Part shown: positions 22,345 to 52,788 of the stretch, piece by piece | Position numbering within the stretch: position 1 is the first letter of the stretch | How the letters are laid out: each line of letters starts with the position of its first letter | NCBI RefSeq assembly: GCF_901709675.1 | Contig: NC_051100.1 | Coordinates: 62,001 to 126,000 of the forward strand | Origin: Syngnathus acus | Taxonomy: Eukaryota > Chordata > Actinopteri > Syngnathiformes > Syngnathidae | Reading direction: 5' to 3' | DNA: 64,000 nt | Translations under genes and position numbers: made by a program | The notes under the pieces: model-generated | The model's database searches: none | Seen by the model: only the letters and a program-made list of their open reading frames with translations | Told to the model about the DNA's origin: nothing

Positions 22345-25300
22345 TCATTTTTTACGACACAAACGTTTGGATTTTCTTAAAAGCTCGCAGCTTTTTCTGG
22401 TGCGTTTCAGTGCCGGCTCTCCGTCGCAAGCCAGTTCTCCGGTGGTCGAGGAGGCTCGGGCCCCGTCGCTCGCCGAGCCCACGGCGGGACGAGCGCAAGC
22501 GCCGGCGGCAGCAGCGTTGGATGTGGACGCTGCAGACGCTCTGGCCTTGGCTCCTCCCAAAGCAGCATTACTGTCCACCAGTTCACGCAGTTTGTGTTCC
22601 AGTTCGGCCAGGCGGGCGTTCTGTTCGCCAATGACCTGCGTCTGTTCCTGCAGCTTCTGCTCTTGGTCCTGCAGCTGTTTCTGCTGTTCTAGTTGCTTGA
22701 CACGAATTTCTTGCATCTCCCTCCGCAAAACGGTCACCGATGCGCCGTTGACTTTCACCTGCTGCTGCACCTTGGTCAACTCGGAGCGCGACGGCGCGTT
22801 CTTGGCCAACAAAGACATGGTGCTTAGAGAACTTGAGGACCCTGCCACTGAAAGAAACAACGTTGCATTAATACTTTGTTCCCGGATGGAGTTCACGCAG
22901 ACGATGGGTGCCGAGGCGGCCCGAGTCCACTGAATACATCCGTCCGTACTGTCGCATACCTGTATGTCTCCAATTTTTGGTAGAACTTGGTGAAGGCACA
23001 ATTAATCCATTTGGTTTTTTGTTTTAAAATAGGTGCTATAAACTCATAAAGTAGCATTGGTTTACCAAGTGTGATGTGTGCAGCAGGTCAAGTTTGGCAT
23101 CTTTTTTCACAAAGGCTAATAAGCTTATCAGGCAGGCAGTGGTCTGCTTATCCGTCCCATTCTTTCATGAATGGTTTGGTCATTTGGTACGTCGGTGCGG
23201 CTCGGCGCGGCGGCTTTGACAGGACAGATTACCAAACCATTTGACAAAATTGGGACAATATTGGTGTTTTTCTACTGCCTGAGCTACAGGCAAGCTGAAC
23301 AAGGATGCAGGAGTGCTGCCAAAGGCAGAAAAGCCATGAGCCGCGCTTGCTTGCTTTGCAATCTTTTTCCTATTAAAGGCTTTTTCGATTGAGGACCATC
23401 ATTAAAGATTAAAAAGATTAAAGTCCCAATGATCGTCTCACACACACACACACCTGGGTGTGGTGAAATTTGTCCTCTGCATTTAACCCATCCCCGTGTG
23501 ATTTTAATCCATCCCCTGGGGGAGAGGGGAGCAGTGAGCAGCAGCGGTGCCGCGCTCAGGAATCAGTTGGTGATCTAACCCCCCAATTCCAACACTTAAT
23601 GCTGAGTGCCAAGCAGGGAGGCAATGGGTCCCATTTTTATAGTCTTTGGTATGACCCGGCCGGCCGGGGTTTGAACCCACAACCTTCCAGTCTCAGGGCG
23701 GACACTCTACCACTAGGCCACTGAGCTGGTCATGCATGCGTCTATGGCAATACATGGCGTCTTGGGATTGAATTAGCGCCCAGCCCTAAACCACATTTAT
23801 ACATTTACTTTGGCCCAACTGAGCAATACGAGTTGGAGATAACTGGTAGAAAAGGTGAGAAATGATTGAATCCGTTCTCTTTGATATCGTACAAATGGCA
23901 ATGGGCTGTTGGGACTTTTTACTCCCCATTGGTTCCCTAACCGTTTCCTCACAAATTGCGTCTACCTTAGCATATAGATCTGTCCGCTTGGTTTCCCCCC
24001 CACGCTGAGCTACGAGGTTTCACTTTTCGCCCCAAAAGAAAAGTCAAGGATATTAGAAATGAACTTGGAAAAAGGGAGGGAGACTACCAGGAGCGGAACC
24101 GATTAGCCGCCCAGACAAGTCGGCTCCGGGCAGCTTCTTCTTCAGAATGGGAACAATCTTCTCATCAAAATACTCCATTGCCATAGAGGAGATGTCCCTC
24201 AATTCTTGAAGAACCTCATGAGCTCGCTGCGGAGCTCGAGTCGAGTTCACGTATCGAAGCACGCGGTAGATCTCATCGATGACCTGACAAAAATAAAACG
24301 CTTTACCGAGACAGGAACCGAGCAATAAACAGTAAACAATCCAATATTGCAAGTATTAGGCTTCAAAAAAAATAAAATCAGATTCCATCACAAGATGTGT
24401 CTAAATGTCATGTATTTACTGTACTTGTCCACCCGAGCATCAAGAAGAGTATTCAAGTCGTTTTGAAAAGGTTTAAAAATGAAGCCCGAGGAAAGAAAAG
24501 GAAGAAGGCAAAAAATAATAACCAAGGAGTCTGGTAGGACGTGGGTGGAATGGCCAAAGGAAGGAGACTTAATGATGGATCGGTAGGAGTACTCAATCCT
24601 TCATTACTTCTCCCGCAAAACAGAAAGAGGGTCAAATTGGGATGTGGCTTGCTTGTTTGTTGGCTGGCTGGCTGGCTGTCTCTCTCTCTCTGTGGAGGTA
24701 GTAACCACTTGGACATCGGTCGCCAGTGACTCCAGGAAACAATACTGATGCTGCCTGTGTCCGAGTCATGTTGCAAAAGTGACGCAGGAGCAGCGTTTGA
24801 TACGTTGGAAACATTCATGCAAACGTTAATAAAAAGCTAACACATTCATTCATTCATGCACCTATGCATGCAGTTGTCTCATTTTAGAAATACCCAATTC
24901 TTGATGTGTTCTTTTCATTTTTGGAGGAAGATTTGAATATCAATCCAATAGACGGCGGTGTCATTTGATTTGACTCTGGTGACTCTTTATTTAAAGGAAT
25001 AAAATTCAAATAGCCAACCTTTCCGGGGATGAAGCAGCAGAGATTGGAGTCAACATATTTCATGAAGGTCATGTTAAGGAGAGAAAGACGCGTCTCCACT
25101 GCAGCGAGTATGTCAGCGTGTCGAGCCAGTGAATGGTTTCTCCGTTCCGACTCTCGTCTGGGGGGGATGGGAAGCAGTCAAATAACTGTGTGGTAATAAT
25201 TACAAATAATTGCACAAGATTTGCCTCAGACGCTGGCTGAAATTATATCAAGGGAGACAGGAGTACTGTGGACAAGAGCTTGTGTTTCCCACTTGCTGAC

Positions 25301-25776
25301 GTGTCGTTTGTTTAGTTCCAAATACCTTACCTTAAGTAGACTAACATTGCATGGTGGTCAACGGTAAAATCTGGGTGAGTTATTAATGCCCACGGTGTTG
25401 CAAAATCGAGATAAATGGTCCTCGCGGCTACCGTAAAGATGGCAAAATAGAAAACAAGGAGGAAAATGAATCAGGATGAGCTATACAACAAGTACCGTTT
25501 GTGCTCTTTTACAATGTGTCATTTGCATTCAATCGGGGCTTTTTGATCGTCTTTGTTGCTTTGCCTAAGATAACTTGTCCCACTCGTAGGTTTTATTTTG
25601 TGGCTGAGTGAGGGCTAAGCAATTGCTTGCCTGTACAGCCCTGCTTATACTTGAGTTCTGGTGGAGTGGGCATAAAATAAAGGAGATGGGCATGACCGGA
25701 TGCCTGCCTGTCTGCCTGCCTGTCTGCCTGCCTGTCTGCCTGCCTGTCTGCCTGCCTGTCTGCCTGCCTGTCTGCC

Positions 25777-25852
<76 letters not shown>

Positions 25853-26507
25853 TGCCTGCCGCTACCCACTAAGCATCGAGCGTAGTAAGCGTTTCTTCTG
25901 ACATTCGACACTTACCTGGGTAGTTGAGCTTTGACTTGCCTCTGACACATGCTGTGATAACGCTCCACTTTAAGGAAGCCCTGATTAAGAACCCGCTGGC
26001 AAATCATATCCATTCGCTTACAAACCTACAAACAACCAAAATCAATGTCATTCATCCAAGGGCATATTCTGTCGTGTGCATTTCACAGCTGCTAACAGTA
26101 TATCTATAGGTGATGAAAAATGGAGAGCAAATTGCCATTTTAGTTGCATCCTAATTCTGTACACTAACAGTTTCCTAACATATATAACTGTGCACACATA
26201 CGGATTATGCTGAGAATACTAGAATCTCAATTTTCCGATCAAATATTTAGCTTTGAGGTGACCAAACAGATTGATAAAATTCTAATAACAATTGATTTCC
26301 CGTCACGCCTTTTGTTGTTCTTACCGAGCGCAGCATACTGATTTCATCGTAAGATAAAAAATTGAGGATAGCCTCGATGGCCACAATTGGGAGCCCTAAA
26401 AGCGGGTTGTTCTGATGGGTCTGATCCACTGCTTGTTGTTTGAGTACCGCAATATCTGAAGGTAATGAACTAACGCGACTATCGATTCGCTCCACGTTGG
26501 TAGCCAT
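22345..26507 (-). CDS. fbxo28: F-box only protein 28
   Basis: Substrate adaptor of an SCF ubiquitin ligase, linked in mammals to MYC ubiquitylation. Exons: 26325-26507, 25916-26025, 25019-25157, 24088-24283 and 22345-22847, giving 376 residues (human 368). The F-box is LLGLPIVAIEAILNFLSYDEI, followed by CKRMDMICQRVLNQGFLKV. Exon 3 carries HADILAAVETRLSLLNMTFM. Exon 4 carries VIDEIYRVLRYVNSTRAPQR and ends in the SGRLIGSAPG linker. Exon 5 is a coiled coil rich in Gln and Leu (LEQQKQLQDQEQKLQEQ, VIGEQNARLAELEHKLREL), then an Ala/Ser-rich low-complexity stretch and a basic tail LRKSKRLCRKK. The Ala-rich segment is longer than in mammals. The exon 3 donor GTTGGC is weak but the frame requires it. 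Head-to-head with polr1c. Confidence 0.95.
23400..23733 (-). repeat. tRNA-derived SINE in fbxo28 intron 4
   Basis: Read on the minus strand, it begins with a tRNA-like head: A box TAGTGGTAGAGTG and B box GGTTCAAACC (plus-strand GGTTTGAACC at 23668-23677). A conserved body follows (GGACCCATTGCCTCCCTGC, GCCTAGTGG). It ends in an AATCTTTAATCTTT tail next to a CA run at about 23441. This layout and wording are typical of an abundant fish SINE. It is inserted antisense-neutral, in the same orientation as fbxo28. Confidence 0.75.
25700..25862. repeat. (TGCC/TGTC)n tetranucleotide array in fbxo28 intron 2
   Basis: About 160 bp of alternating TGCC and TGTC tetramers, organised in blocks: mixed, then pure TGTC, then pure TGCC. 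It ends about 55 bp from the fbxo28 exon 2 donor. Open frames in it are artefacts of the repeat. Confidence 0.95.
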
Positions 26508-27173
26508 TTTGGACTCTGCTAAAACGGAAATGACGTTGAGACACCTTCAACTACCGTCTCCTTGGTCCTCGGCCCTGTCCGAATAATCACACTACATTCG
26601 CTCTGCGTCCCTCAGTCAAGCGCACGAGTGTTGAACACCTGGGTGCAAGCGTGGTACGTCATCGGTTTGCCGCCATGTTGGATCTGCGTCATCGATAGGG
26701 CGGCAATCGTCTTTGTTTTGTCATTTTGTATTTTCTAGTTCTTGTTTATGCTCTTTTATCTTTTGAATGTAAATGCCAATTTTTATCTACGATCCCCTTT
26801 GTTTGCTATTTTAAGTTCTGATATTTTTAAGTAATAATTTGATTTTCTTGTTCCTTTATATTTTGAACGTAAATGCCAAGTGTCCCCTTTTGTTTGCTCT
26901 TTTGTCTAATTGTTCAACATCTATTGACGTTTTCATATTGTTACCAAACTATATCCTCCTGCCCCTGCCGTATGTAAACGTCATCGGGCAAGTTAAAAAA
27001 AATAAAAATTCTGGTACCTGCACCGACCTATGGAGGACGCAGCCTGGAAATTTGTACCCAGCTGTCCGCGTCTTGACAAGGGAAGAAGGGGACGAAGAAG
27101 AAAACCAAGAAGAAGAAGAAGAAGAGCAAGCGGAAGAGCAAGGAACAAGAAGCAAAAGAAAATAACAGTGGAA
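26508..27173. promoter_or_regulatory. Bidirectional promoter region fbxo28/polr1c
   Basis: 666 bp separate the two divergent start codons, so both promoters and both 5' UTRs must lie here. A YY1-like GCCGCCATGTTGG is at about 26670-26683, a frequent motif in housekeeping promoters. Purine-rich GAAGAAGAAG repeats at about 27090-27135 precede the polr1c start. Motif use is inferred. Confidence 0.5.
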
Positions 27174-29951
27174 ATGGTGGACGTTAGTAGAAATGTGGAG
27201 GAAGTCCGTCATCGGATTCTTTTAGGAGAATTTTGCGTGAGAAATGTGAGTTACGTTTTGCCATAATAATATGATGTTCCGTAGTGGTGTTGGAGCAGAG
27301 CAGGAGGAAGGAAAATTCTCAAATGCAGGTCCAAAGAGTACTGGCGGTTCACTCAACGAGCTCGACCATGTGCCGTTTCCGGCTGGTTGAGTCCAAGCTG
27401 GTTGAATCAATCTTTAAATTATTCCCGGATTTGAAAAAAACAAAAACTTTTCAAAATCGTCAATATAAAGCAGCCCCTTTTGGGTGACGGGTTTACCGAC
27501 TGACTGCGCCACGAGTTGGCACACTTTCAATGACACAATTTGGGCTTGTAAAAGTAAACAAAATGATGACCACAGTGTAAAAGGCACGTTTGCGTTGGTT
27601 AGCAACAGAATGGCTATCAACGTTATGATTATTCATTGGTCACGTTTAGGTTCACACAAGTGATTTCCCTGGAAACTACCCTGGCTATGACGACACTTGG
27701 GATATGCAGGCTTTCCAAAAGGTAGGTATCTTCTCAATGACAACTGTTTCTATCATTTTGTCTGAACTGTATTCCAGTCATGACACGCTCGCATGTTTTC
27801 CAGCGCTTCAGAATTGATGTGGCAGAGGTCAGCGAGAACTTGATGGAGTTTGACATGGTGGGGATCGATGCAGCTATTGCCAATGCCTTCAGAAGGATCT
27901 TACTAGCAGAGGTTGAAATCTTTATTTAAGAAATACAGATTTCTGTATTAATAAATCATTAATACTTTAGATGATCATTTGGGCACCAAAACTGAGCCTT
28001 GCGGGACCCCACAGCTGATGTTCAAATACCGTGACCTCTTGTTCCCTATCTGCACAAATTGGGTGCTAATAGGCACGCCATTTATACCATACCTATTTAG
28101 CTTTTCAATCAACATACGCAAAGAACAGCACACTGTGAAAGCAAGCAAGAAAAAAGGGGCACATTGGCTTGACATGAGAATATTTGTTTGTGCTTGTAGG
28201 TGCCCACCATGGCTATTGAAAAGGTTTTCATCTATAGCAACACATCTATCGTCCAAGATGAAGTGCTGGCACAGAGATTAGGCCTCATCCCCATCAAAGC
28301 GGACCCCTTTCTCTTTGAGTACAGAAGTACTGGTAAGCCACTTCTTTTTTTTTTACATTGACTTGCTTAAGGACTGCATCGCTTACTTGATACGGCATTT
28401 GGTTTCATTTTAGAGAAGGAGTATGCAGAAGAGGAAGTTTCGGAAATAGACACAATTCAGCTATCCCTCAAGATTAAATGCACCAGGAATGCTAAAGCGG
28501 GCAAAGACATCTCGGATCCGCGAGAACAATATTCAAACAACAAAGGTAAGGAAGGCCGCGACTACGTATATTCCGTTTTATAAATCGGAAGGAGAATTTC
28601 CAAGTGGTCACCTTGTTACAGCGCCCCCCATATTGTCATTCTTGTAGTCTATTCCAGAGATATCAAATGGGTCCCAATCGGTAACCAAGCTGATGTGTTT
28701 TGCTGACCCAATATTGGACCAGTATACGATGATATCCTTATAGCGCTGCTCCGGCCAGGACAGGAACTGGACATTGTCATGCACTGTGTCAAAGGAATTG
28801 GTGAGAAAGCCTACTTTGCTTCAGCTATTATTTATTTGTCCTTTTTGCATAAACAGCGGCAATGAATTATTGGCCTGTTTGAACGTCATCCATGTAGAAA
28901 TAAGCAGTTTAACGACATTCATTTATTATAATGGGACTAGGGTTCATTCAGTGCATTATACTGAAGTGTTTTTGTTCTCTGAACAGGGAAGGATCATGCC
29001 AAGTTCTCTCCCGTGGCCACAGCGAGTTACCGCCTCCTGCCGGAGATCACCCTCCTCGATACAGTGCGGGGAGAGAAGGCAGAACGTCTAAAACGTTGCT
29101 TTTCCAAAGGAGTTATACAACTGGAAGATGATGAAGGTAACGTTCTCTTACGCCAAAGTCAATTCAAAATGGCCTGATTTAGCACATAGCTCCAAGAGAG
29201 GTATAGGTCTTTTATGTCTGTCTCGGGCTGTTACCAGCAACTTTTCATAGACCTAGGTGTGCGGACAACGTGGGCTGCTGTTTCAACATGTTGTAGGGGG
29301 TGCCACTGAGGCATCTTGTAAAAAAAAAAGATAAAAATATATATATTTATAAATGGAAAAAAATAACCTATAGTGTAGTGTGTTTACTATATGTTCATTT
29401 TTTTGTTTTGTTTTTTAACGGTTGTTATCCCTTTTTTGAATTGTTGGGGGGGGGGGGGGGGGGGGGCAAACTTAGTTGCAGTCCCATTAGTTGCCAGAAG
29501 AAATGAATTCTGGATTCTAACAATGGATTGAAAGCTTTTCATTTGTTTTTGTTCAGGGGGCAAGATTGCTAAAGTAGTCAACAGTCGCTTGGATACGTGC
29601 AGCAGAGAAGTTCTCCGTCACGATGACTTAAAGAATGTGGTGAAACTCGGACGAGTGCGAGACCATTTCATCTGTATGCTCTTTTTTTTTCTTCATTTTA
29701 TGTGCATTGAAATTTGTCAAGTGATGCGGCCATCTCCACCTAAATCTTTTTAAGGGATTGTGGTGTCGAAAATGTGACTTTGTTGAAACAAATGTGTGCA
29801 ATTGGAATTGATTGTTTTCCATTTTCAAACAGTTTCTGTGGAGTCTACTGGAATTCTGCCCCCGAATATCCTCGTCACAGAAGGCATCAAAGTCCTCATG
29901 GCCAAGTGTCAGAGATTCCTCAATGCACTGGACTCGACTGACGCAGAGTGA
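27174..29951 (+). CDS. polr1c: RNA polymerase I and III subunit RPAC1 (AC40)
   Basis: Shared alpha-like assembly subunit of Pol I and Pol III. Exons: 27174-27245, 27650-27721, 27804-27911, 28200-28332, 28414-28545, 28648-28800, 28987-29136, 29557-29673 and 29833-29951. They sum to 352 codons (human 346 residues). [20 protein letters not shown] leads in; [20 protein letters not shown] is the alpha-type dimerisation motif; [20 protein letters not shown] and [20 protein letters not shown] follow. In exon 6 the frame breaks: after IGNQADVF there is one extra T (TTTT at 28698-28701), giving TGA at 28704, and the homology frame returns at [13 protein letters not shown] after one apparently missing G near 28716. 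The shifts cancel. Two homopolymer sequencing errors are more likely than a dead gene, since everything else is intact. Confidence 0.9.
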
Positions 29952-30585
29952 AATAATGGGAATGACATCTATTGCAGGGCTTCCTGTAGAATTGTTAGTT
30001 CGTACCTTCATTTTGCAATTAAACTTTTGTGGGACAAAAAGCATTTTGTTTGAATTTATTAGCACTGTACAAATGCTGAAACGCCTATATAATGAGCTTT
30101 AATGACAGACCTAGCTAGAGGTGAAAACAAGTCAGAAGTCTGAAGTAAATGTGAAGCAAGTACCAAGCAGGCATGATGCTAAGCGTTGGATGAAATGAGC
30201 AAAACTATTCACAATATTAAAATGACAGCTCTAAAAAGGGGTACATTAACGAATTGAATACAATCCATTTCTTTTCTGAACAAACTACATTTAGACATCT
30301 CACGAGTTTTATGCTCAGATCAAATGTTGTCTGACTAGGCCGCAACATCACCATGGTTACAAAGGATAATTGAACAAACTTCTATCCTTGACATTGATGA
30401 GGACAAATTCAACATTTGGTGTCACTGCGAGTGGCCGTCCGAGTGAAGCCAAATCGCAAACAAATAAGTTTGACAGCCCTGGATTTGACCGAGTTACGTA
30501 CCTTGAAATGACGAAACATTGTTCCAGGGCTCAGACTCTTTTGATGTTGTACATTTCAAGTCAAACACAAAAGACACTCGTGTTC
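29952..30585. other. Convergent spacer polr1c/chchd1
   Basis: Non-coding sequence between two stop codons; AATTAAACT at about 30018-30026 could act as a polr1c polyadenylation signal variant. No gene is seen. Confidence 0.4.
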
Positions 30586-32658
30586 CTAGATTTCAAATCG
30601 CAGCGTGGGATATCTCTTCAACAGGGTGTTGGTTTGTTTTGGCGTCAGACGTCCTCCTTGAATACTTGTCTCTCCTGCGCTGTTTTTCATTGAAACCTGC
30701 AAATGAAGAGGGAGGGAGGGAGAAAGAGATTGCTACTTTACTGATCCCAGGGGCAAGGAAATCCAGCAGCATTCATACCACACAGAGTGGCTGTACATAT
30801 ACAAATGAAATGGGTGCAAAAAAAGATGGGGGGGGTGCTTAATTGGGCTTAATTCCATCTCAGTCCCAGACCACACCATTGTTCAGTGTAGCAACTGCCT
30901 AGAACAGGGGTGGGCAAACTTTTTGACTCGCGGGCCGAACTGGGTTCTAAATTTGGACCGGAGGGCCGAACCAGGAGCAGATGGTTTGTGTGAAGTAATA
31001 TAAGCGACCTGTAAAGGTCATTGCATAAAAGATTTTAGTCTTTAGTAGGTAGTAAAGCATGGCTATTCCAAACAAGTTTTTTGAAAACAAATGCATTTAT
31101 TAACAGCATTAAAAAAAAAAAAAAAATCACTAAAAAACTGCTATCAGTGATTCTCATAAAATACGACACTATTATTATGAATAACAGTCTCCATCACTTC
31201 AGTGCCTGCAGGTCAGATTAATGAAAAATGTTTATCTTATGAGATCACATCAAACAGCAAACATTCTGACCAAATATATCATCTTGAAGAATCGGTGAAA
31301 GCATACATCCAAATGAAGTAATCAAAACGGCAACACGGTGAGGGGTATCTGAACATCAGAGCAGAGTTTTAACTCACAAACACCTGGTAACAGAGGTGAG
31401 GAAACGGGAAACACTTCCTTAAAGTAAGCCTTAAGAACTTTACAGGGTTAAGATTAGTCGCAAACAGGTGCATCATTGTCCTTGAGCATCCTGCATTGTT
31501 TGAAAATGAGAATGGTCGCTAGTTTCAATCCCTGCTATGTGTACAAATCATATTCAAAATGCATTTTTTTTACAACAAACTTGAGAGCCTCCCCTTCATT
31601 TTCAGTGGGAACAGTGTTGTTGGTCTCCCTTTTTTGCTAGTGCATCATAGTCTGGAGTAAAATTTGTTGTGGCAATTCTTAGGAGAGATCCGTTTACCTC
31701 GATCTGTGACGGGTTGATGTGGCTGAACGTCACGTCGCGTACGTCGAGCCAAATTGGCCACTCTTTTAACATTCGGCACTCACTTCTTTTCTTCGGGCCA
31801 CATCATTTTAATGGAAGGATTCCAGGGGATGGTTTGTGGGTGGCTTTAGCGTAAAAACTGTATCTGAAAGCTCTGGCGAGCGAATTACAAGAATGCTGTC
31901 GTCACAGCCCACGCTCTAAATTCGGGACTGATACAAATAGAGCGCGAGTGCGCCATGTCCGTACTACTGAGTACGTACGTACACGCACTTGTGAGTGTGC
32001 ACCGAGCTTTCTGACACGGCTTCCGGTAGTAAATGCGCAGGCGAGCGGTTCCCCATCTACTGGGGAAACGCAGTCATTGCAGGCAAAATGACCAAAAAAA
32101 AAAAGTTTAATAATACAATTAATTCAGGGTTGGCGGGCCGGATTAAACGGTCCCATGGGCCGGATGTGGCCCGCGGGCCGTAGTTTGTCCATCCCTGGCC
32201 TAGAATATAAATATCCAATCCTATCATTTATATAACAAATACCTGAGCTTTTTCGACACACGAGTAGAAATCGGCCATTTCTTTGGAGCACAGGCTGTCC
32301 ACAAAGTTGTTCTGTTTCCAACAGGCCATCATGACTGACAACTCTGTGATACAGGTGGCCTCTGTTGGGGGAAATAAAAAATAAAATAAAATGACTGTTC
32401 AGTCAAAACATTTTCGGCGTACAGAGAGAGACAGGACATACACGCACTGACAGGTAGGTGGGAATGTATTGTTCCGTCCGTTCTGGTGCTGGCACTACGT
32501 TACGCGAGCAAAGATTTACCTCCTTTCTTGGCTTTGCGGCTGGTCACGGAATCTCTCAGGACAAGAGCTTTGTTGGGTTTCAGTACAGGTCTTTTATTCT
32601 GTTTGCAGAGCAACCTGCTGACCTTTTCCTGAAATAAGATTCCGCCCTGGGACGCCAT
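30586..32658 (-). CDS. chchd1: CHCHD1 / mitochondrial ribosomal protein mS37
   Basis: Small twin-CX9C protein imported through MIA40, a subunit of the mitochondrial small ribosomal subunit. Three exons, 32520-32658, 32243-32361 and 30586-30696, encode 122 residues (human 118). Exon 1 ends [17 protein letters not shown]...RKAKKG. Exon 2 carries both CX9C pairs: [11 protein letters not shown] and [11 protein letters not shown]. Exon 3 ends [17 protein letters not shown]. Intron 2 is long only because a hAT-type element of 1.29 kb sits inside it. The gene shares a promoter region of about 206 bp with pcca. The start [10 protein letters not shown] is the only upstream Met in frame. Confidence 0.93.
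30905..32197. mobile_element. Non-autonomous hAT-type DNA transposon in chchd1 intron 2
   Basis: Terminal inverted repeats CAGGGGTGGGCAAACT (30905-30920) and, on the opposite strand at the right end, CAGGGATGGACAAACT (32182-32197) match at 14 of 16 positions. They are flanked by a perfect 8-bp target duplication GCCTAGAA (30897-30904 and 32198-32205), the hallmark length for hAT. Sub-terminal GCGGGCCG phrases are typical of the group. No transposase-sized frame is present, so it depends on an autonomous relative. The mapping is precise at both ends. Confidence 0.9.
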
Positions 32659-32864
32659 TACATTCGGAGTCGCCGGAGCCTCCAGGTGAGAAGAAGAAGA
32701 AAACAAGTAGAAGAAGACAACCAAGAACACGAAGAAGAAGAACACGAAGACGAAGGGGGGGAAACGCAGAAGAAGAAAAAGTGGAAGGTGAAGAAGAAAA
32801 AAGTCAAGTAAAATAAAACATATCTATTGGAAAAAACCGTGAGACTTTTCTGATTGGAATCGCG
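32659..32864. promoter_or_regulatory. Short bidirectional promoter chchd1/pcca
   Basis: Only 206 bp separate the start codons of two divergent nuclear genes for mitochondrial proteins. The stretch is purine-rich (repeated GAAGAAGAAG and GAACACGAAG). No TATA box is evident. Shared regulation is inferred from spacing. Confidence 0.5.
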
Positions 32865-39076
<6,212 letters not shown>

Positions 39077-39565
39077 TTCAAGGTATTCATGATCCGTCCC
39101 TCTTAAGTCATAGTGGATGATCAATACCAGAAAAAAACGGTTGATTTCTCCTGTCCCCAGCAGAGATTGGTGACCTCAACAGTGCCTGAGCGTGGTGGCG
39201 CTTTAGCGATCATATCAATCTTAGTCCTGCCCATCCTGTATTTCTTGTTTGCTTTCAAGCCACTTTTATTTGAACATGCTAATAAAATCATTTGAGCACA
39301 CTGTTTGGCCTGTGTTGTTGCCCATGCCTCAAAAAGAGCATCTGCCAAATCGTTTGGAACCAATTGTATTTGACTTCCCAACATTATATACTTTTACCAA
39401 CAAGTCTCACAGGTCACAAACATATCGTACGTCATTCAAGCATCACTGATGAGGTGGGAACAAAATCATTGACAACTAGTATGTTGGAGTAGAGCCCGCC
39501 CACTCACTCCATCCAGAGTTTAGGGTGGAGACAAATCAACAAGTGGCACGTGCTCACCTACCTTG
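39077..39565. other. Convergent spacer pcca/vps8
   Basis: Holds the two 3' UTRs. AATAAAATC at about 39281 is a likely pcca polyadenylation signal. No gene is seen. Confidence 0.5.
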
Positions 39566-52369
<12,804 letters not shown>

Positions 52370-52788
52370 GTTGAAATGGGGTCAGTTGCTGCACACTTTT
52401 CATTTTCCACGAATATGCTTCCTCGTCTCTTCTGGTCTATGAATTGGACCGGCGGTTGACAAAAAAAAAAAAAAAACATTCAGGTGCACTAGCGCCACCT
52501 AACGGACAGGAGTTTCAATCCCTCGAGAAACAGGAACGAAGGAAGTTTGCCCATCCGCCCCATCGTTTTCTTTTTGGGTGTTTCCCGTTTGCTGCCGTTG
52601 TATTTTGTTGTATGTTATCTTTAGTTATTGTTTGGTGGTTTTCCAATTTCAACGCCGATAGCAACCACAAACCGTTTCTGTGAGATGACAGTAAATATTG
52701 CTTTATTGAGAAGGATGACAAACACCAAATGTTCAGGACTGTCACACAAAAGTATTACAGGGTAAACATGACTATATTTAAAAGGAAG
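52370..52788. promoter_or_regulatory. vps8 upstream region overlapping cdk1 3' end
   Basis: 419 bp between the vps8 start codon and the cdk1 stop codon; both genes are on the minus strand. It must contain the cdk1 3' UTR and the vps8 promoter. AATATTGCTTTATTGAG at about 52695 has TTTATT, a minus-strand AATAAA variant, suggesting the cdk1 polyadenylation signal. Confidence 0.4.

Noticed and set aside
22367-22933. 188-codon plus-strand frame rich in Ser/Cys/Ala
   Set aside because: It is antisense to fbxo28 exon 5; composition mirrors the coiled-coil and Ala-rich codons on the real strand.
25608-25911. Long CLPVCLP / GRQAGRQ repeat proteins
   Set aside because: These are the two strands of the TGCC/TGTC array; the frame exists only because the repeat lacks stops.
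26839-27266. Lys/Arg/Glu-rich frames upstream of polr1c
   Set aside because: GAAGAAG purine repeats in the promoter or 5' UTR generate them; the homologous protein starts at 27174 in another context.
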